Part shown: positions 43,214-50,924 of the stretch, in pieces | Position numbering within the stretch: position 1 is the first letter of the stretch | How the letters are laid out: each line of letters starts with the position of its first letter | Assembly: GCF_000429765.1 (NCBI RefSeq) | Contig: NZ_AUCM01000004.1 | Span: 1 to 64,000 of the forward strand | Direction: 5' to 3' | Length of the DNA: 64,000 nucleotides | Origin: Gemmobacter nectariphilus DSM 15620 | Lineage (GTDB): Bacteria; Pseudomonadota; Alphaproteobacteria; Rhodobacterales; Rhodobacteraceae | Notes under the pieces: model-generated | What the model saw: only the letters and a program-made list of their open reading frames with translations | Told to the model about the DNA's origin: nothing | The model's database searches: none | Position numbers and translations under genes: made by a program

Positions 43214-43966
43214 TCAGCCCCCGATCCGGTCCAGAATGCCCGCGATCGACGCCTCGATCAACGCAAGGCAATCAGGGGTCGAGAATCGGTGATCGGCGCC
43301 CTTGACCAGCGTCAGGCGGATATCCTCGCCCTGCGCATGATCCAAAAGGCGCAGCGCGACCGATGGCGGCACGTCCACATCTTCTGTGCCCTGCAGCAGC
43401 CGCACGGGGAAAGGCAGGGGCAGGGGGCCGCGCAGCACCAGCCGGTTTCGCCCGTCCTCGATCAGTCGCTGTGTGATCACATAGGGATCGTCGGAATATT
43501 CGGATGGCAGTTCCACCCGGCCGGTCGTGGCCATCTCGGATCTCTGCGCATTGGTGAACCCGGCCCACATGCTGTCCTCGGTGAAATCCGGCGCAGCGGC
43601 GATGCCGACAAAGCCGGCCACCCGCTCTGGCAGCGCCTTGATGGTCAAGAGCGAGATCCAGCCGCCCATCGACGAGCCGACCAGCACCTGCGGCCCTTCG
43701 GTCAGTGCCGAAATCGCGGCGATGGCGTCTTCGGCCCAGTCCCCGATGCAGCCGTCCAGAAAGTCGCCCGAGCTTTGGCCATGCCCCGAATAGTCAAAGC
43801 GCAGAAAGGCGCGCCCGGTCCGTTCGGCCCAGTCCTGCAGATGCACCGCCTTGGTCCCGGTCATGTCCGACTTGAAGCCGCCCAGAAACACCACCCCCGG
43901 CCCCGCGCCTTTGGTGCGGTGATAGGCGATCTTGCGGCCTTGCGCTGTGGTCAGAAATTCGGGCAT
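43214..43966 (-). CDS. Alpha/beta hydrolase (ABHD10-like)
   Basis: A 250-residue soluble hydrolase. Motifs in order: VVFLGGFKSDMTGTKA, RFDYSGHGQSSGDF, nucleophile Ser in GSSMGGWIS, Asp in GTEDVDVPP and His in ADHRFS. The compact size and DYSGHGQS pattern resemble ABHD10-type thioesterase/esterases. GAAGGAGAG precedes ATG. Paired with the membrane-bound hydrolase gene downstream. Confidence 0.85.
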   Translation of the reverse strand: MPEFLTTAQGRKIAYHRTKGAGPGVVFLGGFKSDMTGTKAVHLQDWAERTGRAFLRFDYSGHGQSSGDFLDGCIGDWAEDAIAAISALTEGPQVLVGSSMGGWISLLTIKALPERVAGFVGIAAAPDFTEDSMWAGFTNAQRSEMATTGRVELPSEYSDDPYVITQRLIEDGRNRLVLRGPLPLPFPVRLLQGTEDVDVPPSVALRLLDHAQGEDIRLTLVKGADHRFSTPDCLALIEASIAGILDRIGG

Positions 43967-44025
43967 CGGCCTCTCCTTCGCAAATCGCGCCGACCCTAGC
44001 AGCCGCGCCTCGCCGCTTCCAGCGC

Positions 44026-44096
44026 ATCACCTTCCGAAAATACCCCGGGGGGTGAATGCGCGGCACGCGCAGAGGGGGGCAGGGCCCCCCTTTTCT
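44026..44096 (-). repeat. Intergenic repeat element, copy I
   Basis: On the minus strand, after the glycosylase stop: a G-run/C-run hairpin (GGGGGGCC..GCCCCCC), a short GCG-rich hairpin, then ATTCACCCCC and the core GGGGTATTTTCGGAAGGTGA. It has the same two-hairpin order as copy G although the hairpin sequences differ. Confidence 0.65.
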
Positions 44097-44102
44097 TCCA
44101 GA

Positions 44103-44771
44103 TCAGCCGATGCTGCGCGCCAGAACCCGGCTGATCGTGGTCAAGGGCTGACCCGACTGCGCCTGCCACTCATCAAAGGCCCGCTGAACCGCTGCCCGTG
44201 CCTTGGCCGAGGTGGGCGGGCCGTCGATCACCCCTTCGGCCACCAGCCGTTTCACCACATCCTGCGACAGGATATAGCCATCGCGCCCCATGAAACGCAG
44301 CACGTAGGGGCCGGTCGACCCGCCCAGCCGGCTGCCCTGTTTCGCCAGCCAGGCAACCAGACCGGCGAAATCGCTGGCTGGCCAGTCGGCCACCTTGCGC
44401 CCGAAACTGCCATGCTCCTCCGCCACGCGCCGGATGAAGGCCGCATTGTCGCGGATCGCCGCGATCTTGGGGGCTGACCGGATCACCCGCGGATCGGCGA
44501 CCAGCGCATCGAACCAAGCATCATCCATCATCGACACCCGGCCGATGTCAAAGCCGTGGAACGCCTCTTCGATGCCGGGCCATTTGGCCTCGACCACCTT
44601 CCAGCTGATCCCGGCCTGAAAGATGCAGCGCGCCATCGTGGACAGCCAGCGATCATCGGGGATCGCGGCCAGCGCATCGGCGCCCAGCGGCACGGGAATA
44701 TCGTCCAGCACCGCGCCAAACCCGCCCTTGCGTTCGGCGGCCATCGCCAGAATCTCGTCGTAGCTGCGCAT
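44103..44771 (-). CDS. DNA-3-methyladenine glycosylase I-like protein (divergent)
   Basis: A 222-residue protein of the Tag family (helix-hairpin-helix glycosylases that excise 3-methyladenine). The core resembles Tag: FQAGISWKVVEAKWPGIEEAFHGFDIGRVS and ALVADPRVIRSAPKIAAIRDNAAFI. However, the N-terminal RCxW segment and the C-terminal Cys/His of classical Tag, which bind zinc, are missing; the C-terminal part reads LRFMGRDGYILSQDVVKRL. It may be a zinc-free branch with altered base preference. ATG 44771 has GGGGGGA upstream. Confidence 0.75.
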   Translation of the reverse strand: MRSYDEILAMAAERKGGFGAVLDDIPVPLGADALAAIPDDRWLSTMARCIFQAGISWKVVEAKWPGIEEAFHGFDIGRVSMMDDAWFDALVADPRVIRSAPKIAAIRDNAAFIRRVAEEHGSFGRKVADWPASDFAGLVAWLAKQGSRLGGSTGPYVLRFMGRDGYILSQDVVKRLVAEGVIDGPPTSAKARAAVQRAFDEWQAQSGQPLTTISRVLARSIG

Positions 44772-44941
44772 CCATTCCCCCCGGCTGTGGCCAGAGTGCC
44801 AAAGCCGCCGCGCCCGATCAAGAACAATCCGTAAACATCGACCATCCGCCTTGACCTTGTCCGCCCCCGCGCGCAGAAGGGCGCCACCATATACCCGCAA
44901 CCGGGCGTTCCGTGGGCGCCAAACCGACGAGGAGACGGCCG

Positions 44942-46888
44942 ATGAGCCAGATTTCCCTGACATTTCCCGATGGCAAGATCCGTGACTATGCGGCCGGCGT
45001 GACCCCGGCCGAGGTCGCGGCCTCCATCGCCCCCTCGCTGGCCAAGGCCGCGATTTCCGCGCAGGTCAACGGCAAGCACTGGGATCTGGCCTGGCCGATC
45101 CTGTCAGATGCCACCGTCTCGATCAACACGATCAAGGACGAGGGCCCGGCGCTGGAACTGATCCGCCATGACCTCGCCCATATCATGGCCCGCGCCGTGC
45201 AGGAGATCTGGCCCGACGTCAAGGTCACGATCGGCCCGGTGCGCGATTACGGCTGGTTCTACGATTTCGACCGCGCCGAACCCTTTACCCCCGAGGATCT
45301 GGGCCAGATCGAAGCGCGGATGAAGCAGATCATCAACGCGCGCGAGCCTGTCAAAACCGAACTCTGGGACCGCGAGCGCACGCGCAAATACTATGAACAG
45401 CGCGGCGAGCCTTTCAAAATCGAACTTCTCGACCGGATCCCCGAGGGCGAGGACATCCGCATGTACTGGCACGGCGACTGGCAGGATCTGTGCCGGGGCC
45501 CGCACCTGCAACATACCGGCCAGGTGCCGGCGGATGCGTTCAAGCTGACCCATGTGGCCGGCGCCTACTGGCTGGGCGATGCCTCGCGCCCGATGCTGCA
45601 ACGCATCTACGGCATTGCCTTCCGCAACCGCGACGATCTCAAGGCCCACATGACCATGCTCGAGGAGGCCGCCAAGCGCGACCACCGCAAGCTGGGCCGC
45701 GAGATGAACCTGTTCCACATGCAGGAAGAGGCGCCCGGCCAGGTGTTCTGGCACCCGAACGGCTGGACGATCTATACCCAGTTGCAAGACTACATGCGCC
45801 GCCAGCAGCGCCGTGGCGGCTATGTCGAGGTGAACACCCCCCAGGTCGTGAACCGCAAGCTGTGGGAGGCCTCGGGCCACTGGGCGAACTACCAGGAAAA
45901 CATGTTCATCGTCGAGGTCGACGAAGATCATGCCCGCGAAAAGACGGTCAACGCGCTCAAGCCGATGAACTGCCCTTGCCATGTGCAGATCTTCAATGTC
46001 GGGCTGAAATCCTATCGCGACCTGCCGCTGCGCATGGCCGAATTCGGGTCTTGCGCGCGCTATGAACCCTCGGGCGCGCTGCATGGCATCATGCGGGTGC
46101 GCGGCTTTACGCAAGACGATGCGCATATCTTCTGCACCGAGAACCAGATCGAGGCCGAGGCGAAGAAATTCATCGAATTCCTTGCCGCGATCTATGCCGA
46201 TCTCGGGTTCGATCAGTGGCGGATCAAGCTGTCGACCCGCCCCGAAAAGCGCATCGGCACCGAGGAAAGCTGGGACTATGCCGAAGGCGCGCTGGCCAGC
46301 GCCGTGACCGCCGCAGGCTATGCCTACGAGATTTTCCCCGGCGAAGGTGCGTTCTACGGGCCCAAGCTGGAATTCGTGCTGCGCGATGCCATCGGGCGCG
46401 ATTGGCAATGTGGCACCTTCCAGGTCGACCCCAACCTGCCCGAGCGGCTGGATGCGCATTACATCGGCGAAGATGGCATGAAGCACCGCCCGATCATGCT
46501 GCACCGCGCCTGCCTTGGCTCGTTCGAGCGCTTCATCGGCATCCTGATCGAGAACCACGCCGGCAAGCTGCCGTTCTGGCTGGCGCCGCGTCAGGTCGTG
46601 GTTGCCTCGATCGTCTCGGACGCCGACGACTATGTGGCCGAGGTGGTGACGGCGCTGACCCTGGCCGGGGTGCGGGCCGAAGCCGACATGCGCAACGAAA
46701 AGATCAACTACAAGGTGCGCGAACATTCGGTGGCCAAGGTTCCGGTCATCCTGGCCATCGGCATGAACGAGGTGAACGAGCGCACCGTCTCGGTCCGTCG
46801 TCTGGGAGACACGCGCACCCAGACCATGACGCTGGACGAAGCGGTTGCGGAGTTCGCGGCCGCCGCGCTGGCGCCTGACCAGCGATAA
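44942..46888 (+). CDS. thrS: Threonyl-tRNA synthetase
   Basis: A 648-residue class II synthetase of full length. TGS domain at residues 1-62, editing domain with HDLAH and [10 protein letters not shown], catalytic core with motif 2 [31 protein letters not shown] and motif 3 [19 protein letters not shown], then the anticodon-binding domain. The zinc Cys is in [11 protein letters not shown] 44942 is chosen over an upstream in-frame ATG by SD GAGGAGACGG. Divergent from the glycosylase gene. Confidence 0.98.
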   Translation: MSQISLTFPDGKIRDYAAGVTPAEVAASIAPSLAKAAISAQVNGKHWDLAWPILSDATVSINTIKDEGPALELIRHDLAHIMARAVQEIWPDVKVTIGPVRDYGWFYDFDRAEPFTPEDLGQIEARMKQIINAREPVKTELWDRERTRKYYEQRGEPFKIELLDRIPEGEDIRMYWHGDWQDLCRGPHLQHTGQVPADAFKLTHVAGAYWLGDASRPMLQRIYGIAFRNRDDLKAHMTMLEEAAKRDHRKLGREMNLFHMQEEAPGQVFWHPNGWTIYTQLQDYMRRQQRRGGYVEVNTPQVVNRKLWEASGHWANYQENMFIVEVDEDHAREKTVNALKPMNCPCHVQIFNVGLKSYRDLPLRMAEFGSCARYEPSGALHGIMRVRGFTQDDAHIFCTENQIEAEAKKFIEFLAAIYADLGFDQWRIKLSTRPEKRIGTEESWDYAEGALASAVTAAGYAYEIFPGEGAFYGPKLEFVLRDAIGRDWQCGTFQVDPNLPERLDAHYIGEDGMKHRPIMLHRACLGSFERFIGILIENHAGKLPFWLAPRQVVVASIVSDADDYVAEVVTALTLAGVRAEADMRNEKINYKVREHSVAKVPVILAIGMNEVNERTVSVRRLGDTRTQTMTLDEAVAEFAAAALAPDQR

Positions 46889-46911
46889 GCCGCTGGAAAA
46901 GCCAAAGGATT

Positions 46912-46939
46912 GGGCAAGGCGGCAGGTTCCGTCTTGCCC
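46912..46939 (+). terminator. Terminator-like hairpin after thrS
   Basis: GGGCAAGGCGG (46912-46922) pairs with CCGTCTTGCCC (46929-46939), 11 bp with one G-U. There is no immediate T-run, so termination may be weak or it may be part of the long leader of the cold-shock gene. Confidence 0.5.
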
Positions 46940-47101
46940 ATGTTAACGCACGCTTGATTTTTTGCGGCGTTCGGTCATGCTCGGGACGTGACGTCAGACT
47001 TTCTGCCCGCCGCTGCCTTGGCAGCACGCGGTTTACCGGAAGACTTGCCGCACGCCCTCGCGGCATGTCGCCCCGGGGGAACGCGACTTGGGAGAGACGG
47101 A

Positions 47102-47308
47102 ATGCCGACCGGCACCGTGAAATGGTTCAACTCCACGAAGGGTTACGGCTTCATTGCGCCCGATGATGGTGGCAAGGACGTGTTCGTTCATATTTCGGCG
47201 GTCGAACGCGCTGGACTGAAGGGTCTGAACGACAATCAGAAAATCGCTTACGAACTGCTGAATGGCCGTGACGGCCGTGCTTCGGCAGGGGATCTTCGGC
47301 TGCTCTAA
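47102..47308 (+). CDS. Cold-shock protein (CspA family)
   Basis: A 68-residue single OB-fold cold-shock domain. RNP1 is KGYGFIAP and RNP2 is VFVHI; the start GTVKWFNSTKGYGFIAP is nearly invariant. It binds single-stranded RNA or DNA as an RNA chaperone. GGGAGAGACGG precedes ATG. A long 5-prime gap (46889-47101) could hold the structured leader common to csp mRNAs. The C-terminal part (YELLNGRDGRASAGDLRLL) is a little unusual. Confidence 0.95.
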   Translation: MPTGTVKWFNSTKGYGFIAPDDGGKDVFVHISAVERAGLKGLNDNQKIAYELLNGRDGRASAGDLRLL

Positions 47309-47341
47309 GCGCCGGGGACTGGCTGGCGAACGGCCCGGCGC
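47309..47341. terminator. Hairpin shared by convergent csp and RNase T2 genes
   Basis: GCGCCGGG (47309-47316) and CCCGGCGC (47334-47341) are a perfect 8-bp inverted repeat filling nearly the whole 37-bp gap between the two stop codons. There is no T-run on either strand. Confidence 0.5.
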
Positions 47342-47345
47342 GCGA

Positions 47346-47978
47346 TCAGCGCACCGGGTCCATCCTTGCATCGGGCAAGGTGCAATCGCGGATCACATCC
47401 GCCCCGCAGCGACGCGGAGTCAGATCGCGCGTCAGGCAGACGCGCACCTCGTGAATCGCGCGCTTCTGGCAGGTGACCGTGACCATATCGCGGGTCATGG
47501 CCGGGTTTGCCTCAAGAAAGGCATCTTCGATCACCTTGGCGGGCAGGGTGACAGGCTTGTCCAGCTTGCCGAAGATCTCGGGCAGCTTGACCTTGCCAAG
47601 CGCGCGGGCGCTGGTCAGGAAATAGTCTTGCGCCGACAGGCCCGAACAACGCCCGTGCTTTTGCCATTGGTGCCAGGCCAGCCCTGACGATCCCATGAAC
47701 CGGCCCATCGCGGCGGTTTCGGCGCGGGTGGGGTCACGCTCGGGGGTGCGGCACCAGCTGGGCCAGCCCTTTTCATATTGCGGCCACAGCCCATGCAGCC
47801 CCCAGCCGATCCGGGCGCCGGTCCGGCAGCGGTCGTCCTGGCGTGCGTCGCCCTCGTCAGCGCACCAGTTCGGGGTCCAGCTCAGCGACAGGACGTAATA
47901 GTCGAACTTGCCCGCCTGATCCGCCAGGGCAGGCATCGACAGGCAAAGGCTGGCCAGCAAGGCGGTCAGGACACGCAT
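47346..47978 (-). CDS. Secreted ribonuclease T2
   Basis: A 210-residue protein with a signal peptide (VLTALLASLCLSMPALA-DQ). Both active-site segments of the T2 family are present: CAS I IGWGLHGLWPQY and CAS II WHQWQKHGRCS, with the catalytic histidines. Eight or more Cys residues indicate disulfides, fitting a periplasmic or extracellular enzyme that degrades RNA non-specifically through 2',3'-cyclic phosphates. AGAGGAAAGAG precedes ATG 47978. Divergent from trcR. Confidence 0.93.
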   Translation of the reverse strand: MRVLTALLASLCLSMPALADQAGKFDYYVLSLSWTPNWCADEGDARQDDRCRTGARIGWGLHGLWPQYEKGWPSWCRTPERDPTRAETAAMGRFMGSSGLAWHQWQKHGRCSGLSAQDYFLTSARALGKVKLPEIFGKLDKPVTLPAKVIEDAFLEANPAMTRDMVTVTCQKRAIHEVRVCLTRDLTPRRCGADVIRDCTLPDARMDPVR

Positions 47979-48104
47979 TTTCTCTTTCCTCTGGCCGGCG
48001 CAACGCGTATATGGATCGCCAATTCCCCGAAAACGAGGATCGGCGGACCCCAGGGTGCGCAGCCGTTTTCCCGGCCCGGGAGAGATTTGTAAAGGAGAGA
48101 TCCG

Positions 48105-48851
48105 ATGACAAAGCCGCTGATGGCGCGGGCGACCGCTGTCTGGCTGGTGGACAACACCACGCTGACCTTCAAGCAGGTCGCAGATTTCTGCGGCATGCAC
48201 GAGCTGGAAGTGCAGGGCATCGCCGATGGCGATGTGGCGGGGGGCGTCAAGGGATTTGATCCGGTGGCGAACAACCAGCTGGACCAGATCGAGATCCAGA
48301 AGGGCGAGAAAGACCCGCTCTACAAGCTGAAGCTCAAGTTCAATGCCGCGGCCGTGGGCGAGGAAAAGCGCCGTGGCCCGCGCTATACCCCGCTGTCCAA
48401 GCGTCAGGACCGTCCTGCCGCCATTCTGTGGCTGGTCAAGTTCCACCCGGAACTGTCGGATGGCCAGATCTCCAAGCTGGTTGGCACCACCAAGCCGACC
48501 ATCCAGCAGATCCGCGAACGCACCCACTGGAACATCGCCAATATCGCGCCGGTCGATCCGGTGGCGCTGGGTCTGTGCCGGCAGTCGGAACTGGATGCGG
48601 CCGTGCAGGTCGCCGTCAAGAAGAAGGCCGCCGAAGGCAGCGTCATGTCCGACGACGAACGCCGCAAGCTGGTGTCGACCCAGACCTCGCTGGGCATGGC
48701 GCCGGATGCGCGCATTCCCGATGCGATTGCCGGGTTCAGCCTGTCGCCCAAGGAAGAAAAGCCGGCGGATTATTCCGATGCCGACAGCTTCTTCAACCTG
48801 CCGCAGGGTGATGACGACGACGAGGATGATGACGATCAGCTGGTCCGCTGA
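48105..48851 (+). CDS. Cell-cycle transcriptional regulator TrcR (DUF1013)
   Basis: A 248-residue protein matching the alphaproteobacterial DUF1013 family, now named TrcR. The N-terminal ARATAVWLVDNTTLTFKQVADFCGMHELEVQ and the central helix-turn-helix region ILWLVKFHPELSDGQISKLVGTTKPTIQQIRERTHWN are family marks. The C-terminus is a very acidic tail (DDDDEDDDDQ). It is thought to help transcription of cell-cycle genes. AAAGGAGAG SD. Confidence 0.88.
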   Translation: MTKPLMARATAVWLVDNTTLTFKQVADFCGMHELEVQGIADGDVAGGVKGFDPVANNQLDQIEIQKGEKDPLYKLKLKFNAAAVGEEKRRGPRYTPLSKRQDRPAAILWLVKFHPELSDGQISKLVGTTKPTIQQIRERTHWNIANIAPVDPVALGLCRQSELDAAVQVAVKKKAAEGSVMSDDERRKLVSTQTSLGMAPDARIPDAIAGFSLSPKEEKPADYSDADSFFNLPQGDDDDEDDDDQLVR

Positions 48852-48858
48852 CCGTTGC

Positions 48859-48884
48859 AGGCCGCCCTTCGGGGCGGCCTTTTG
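48859..48884. terminator. Rho-independent terminator after trcR
   Basis: AGGCCGCCC (48859-48867) pairs perfectly with GGGCGGCCT (48872-48880) around the stable tetraloop TTCG, followed by TTTT on the plus strand. It also lies four bases from the stop of the convergent LytTR gene. Confidence 0.92.
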
Positions 48885-48887
48885 CTA

Positions 48888-49727
48888 TCAGCCCTTGCCC
48901 ATCGCCTCGACCCAGTCCTTGACCGCCGTGCGCCGCGCGCGGGCGACCGGGATGACGGTGCCGTCGGTCAGCTCCAGCGTCCAGCCCTCGCGCGCGCGGT
49001 TCAGGCTGCTGACCGCTGTGGCTGCGACCCAATGCGAGCGGTGAACCCGCAGCCCAAGCGCATCGGGCAATTGCGCCTCGATATCCGAGATGCGCCCGCG
49101 CAGCATCTGACGGCCCTGGACGGTCTGGATATGCACATAATGTTCTTCGGCGGACACCAGCCGCAAATCGTTCAAGGCAACGGGCCGGCCCAGCAGCGAG
49201 ACCACCTTTTCATCGGTCGCAGGTGGCGTGACGGGCAGGGCAGCTTCGGGCGTATCGATTGGCGCCGCCTTCGGCTCTAGCCGTGCGAGGAACCGCGGCA
49301 TCAGATAGGTGACCATCAGAAGTTCACCCAGCATCGAGCAGATCAGCGAAAAGGCCATGACGATCAGCTGAATCTCCAGCATGGGATCCGATCGCTCCAG
49401 CCCGATCAGAATCCCCAGCTCTGGGGACAGCAGACCGCAGGCGATGGCGCTGACGACATGGGCAATCCAGCTGCGGGCCAGCGTGAACTTGCGGCCAAGC
49501 GCGATCAGGACCAGCAGATAGATTGCGAAAGTGCCGGGAAAGACCAGTCCCCAGAACACCACCTGGTTCGCCAGCGGCAGGGCGGCCAGCGCCGGGAACG
49601 GCTTGAGAAACACCAGCGCCAGCCACAGCAGGACCATGGCGGTTGCCGCATGTCGCTGCCGGTGAAAGCCGAGCAGTTCATGCAACGTGAACTGCACACG
49701 GCTGCCGTTCACGAAGGAAATCTGCAT
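48888..49727 (-). CDS. Membrane-bound LytTR-family transcriptional regulator
   Basis: A protein of 279 residues from ATG 49727. Residues 20-150 have four hydrophobic spans (AATAMVLLWLALVFLKPFPALAAL and so on); the C-terminal 100 residues are a LytTR DNA-binding domain (LVSAEEHYVHIQTVQGRQMLRGRISDIEAQLPDALGLRVHRSHWV). Such membrane-tethered LytTR proteins act without a receiver domain, sensing the membrane directly or through a partner. The SD at 49727 is poor; GTG 49835 has GGGGGA upstream and would add 36 residues. It lies downstream of recR. Confidence 0.85.
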   Translation of the reverse strand: MQISFVNGSRVQFTLHELLGFHRQRHAATAMVLLWLALVFLKPFPALAALPLANQVVFWGLVFPGTFAIYLLVLIALGRKFTLARSWIAHVVSAIACGLLSPELGILIGLERSDPMLEIQLIVMAFSLICSMLGELLMVTYLMPRFLARLEPKAAPIDTPEAALPVTPPATDEKVVSLLGRPVALNDLRLVSAEEHYVHIQTVQGRQMLRGRISDIEAQLPDALGLRVHRSHWVAATAVSSLNRAREGWTLELTDGTVIPVARARRTAVKDWVEAMGKG

Positions 49728-49915
49728 CCGGCGCAATGGCTCTGGCCCGGATTCGCCATTTCTGTCAGGAAGATAGGCGGAAGCCGTGGCTGTTTGCGTG
49801 TCGGTGTCTCTGGTTCTGTCCAGCCCGGTTTCCACCGCATCCCCCGTCGAAGTCCTGATTGCCAGACTAATCGTCTGGCGGCCGAGGGCAAGATGCGTGC
49901 GCGCGTTTGCCCGGC

Positions 49916-50515
49916 CTAGAACCGGCGGCGGGCCCGCAAGGCGGCGGTGATCGTGCCCTCGTCCAGATAATCCAGCTCTCCGCCCACTGGCACGCCCTGT
50001 GCCAGCGACGAGATCGGAACGCCGGTCGGGGCCAGCGCATCGGCCAGATAATGCGCGGTGGTCTGGCCATCGACCGTCGCCGGCAAGGCCAGGATCACTT
50101 CGACCGCCTGCGTTCCGGTCACCCGGGCGATCAGGTCGGGGATGCGCAGATCCTCGGGGCCGATGGCATCCAGCGGCGACAGGGTGCCGCCCAGCACATG
50201 ATAGCGGCCCCGAAAGGCACCGGATTGTTCCAGCGCCCACAGGTCGGCCACATCCTCGACCACGCAGATCTCGCCGGTTGCCCGGTCAGGGTTGGCGCAG
50301 ATCTCGCAGGTCTCGTGGCTGGTCAGGTTGCCGCAGATCGCGCAATCGCGGGTGGTGGCGGCGGTGCGGGCCATCGCCTCGGCCAGCGGGGCCATCAGCA
50401 GATCGCGCTTCTTGAGGAGGTGCAGCACCGCACGGCGGGCCGAGCGCGGGCCAAGGCCCGGCAGCCGCGCCATCAGCGCGATCAGCGTTTCAATATCGCC
50501 CTGCGGGCCGGCCAT
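49916..50515 (-). CDS. recR: Recombination protein RecR
   Basis: A 199-residue RecR, part of the RecFOR path that loads RecA at gaps. N-terminal helix-hairpin-helix ([18 protein letters not shown]), C4 zinc finger ([16 protein letters not shown]), then the Toprim domain starting [14 protein letters not shown]. It starts two bases after the ybaB stop, in the conserved order dnaX-ybaB-recR. Confidence 0.96.
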   Translation of the reverse strand: MAGPQGDIETLIALMARLPGLGPRSARRAVLHLLKKRDLLMAPLAEAMARTAATTRDCAICGNLTSHETCEICANPDRATGEICVVEDVADLWALEQSGAFRGRYHVLGGTLSPLDAIGPEDLRIPDLIARVTGTQAVEVILALPATVDGQTTAHYLADALAPTGVPISSLAQGVPVGGELDYLDEGTITAALRARRRF

Positions 50516-50517
50516 AG

Positions 50518-50862
50518 TCAGACCGGCAGGTTCATGCCGGGCGGCAGGCCCAGCGATTCTGCCAGCCGCTGCGTTTCACGCTGCGCCGCATCTTGTGCGC
50601 GGGCCTGCGCATCGCGGATCGCGGCCAGGATCAGATCCTCGACCACTTCCTTTTCCGAGGCGACAAGGATCGTGGAGTCGATGTCCAGCGACTTCACCTC
50701 GCCCTTGGCGCTGGCCGTCACCTTGACCAGCCCCGCGCCGGATTCGCCGGTGACGGTCAGGTTGGCCAGATCTTCCTGCATCCGGCCCAGCTTTTCCTGC
50801 ATCTCCTGCGCGGCCTTCATCATCTTGGCCATGTCGCCAAGGCCGCCAAGACCTTTGAGCAT
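50518..50862 (-). CDS. Nucleoid-associated protein, YbaB/EbfC family
   Basis: A 114-residue protein with the YbaB pattern ([54 protein letters not shown]). It forms tweezer-like dimers that bind DNA. ATG 50862 follows GGGAGAGA. Conserved neighbour of dnaX and recR. Confidence 0.95.
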   Translation of the reverse strand: MLKGLGGLGDMAKMMKAAQEMQEKLGRMQEDLANLTVTGESGAGLVKVTASAKGEVKSLDIDSTILVASEKEVVEDLILAAIRDAQARAQDAAQRETQRLAESLGLPPGMNLPV

Positions 50863-50924
50863 GTGATCTCTCCCTTGGGTGTCTCGTGTCACAGATAGGG
50901 GGCGGGACCGGGGCGCAACAAGGG

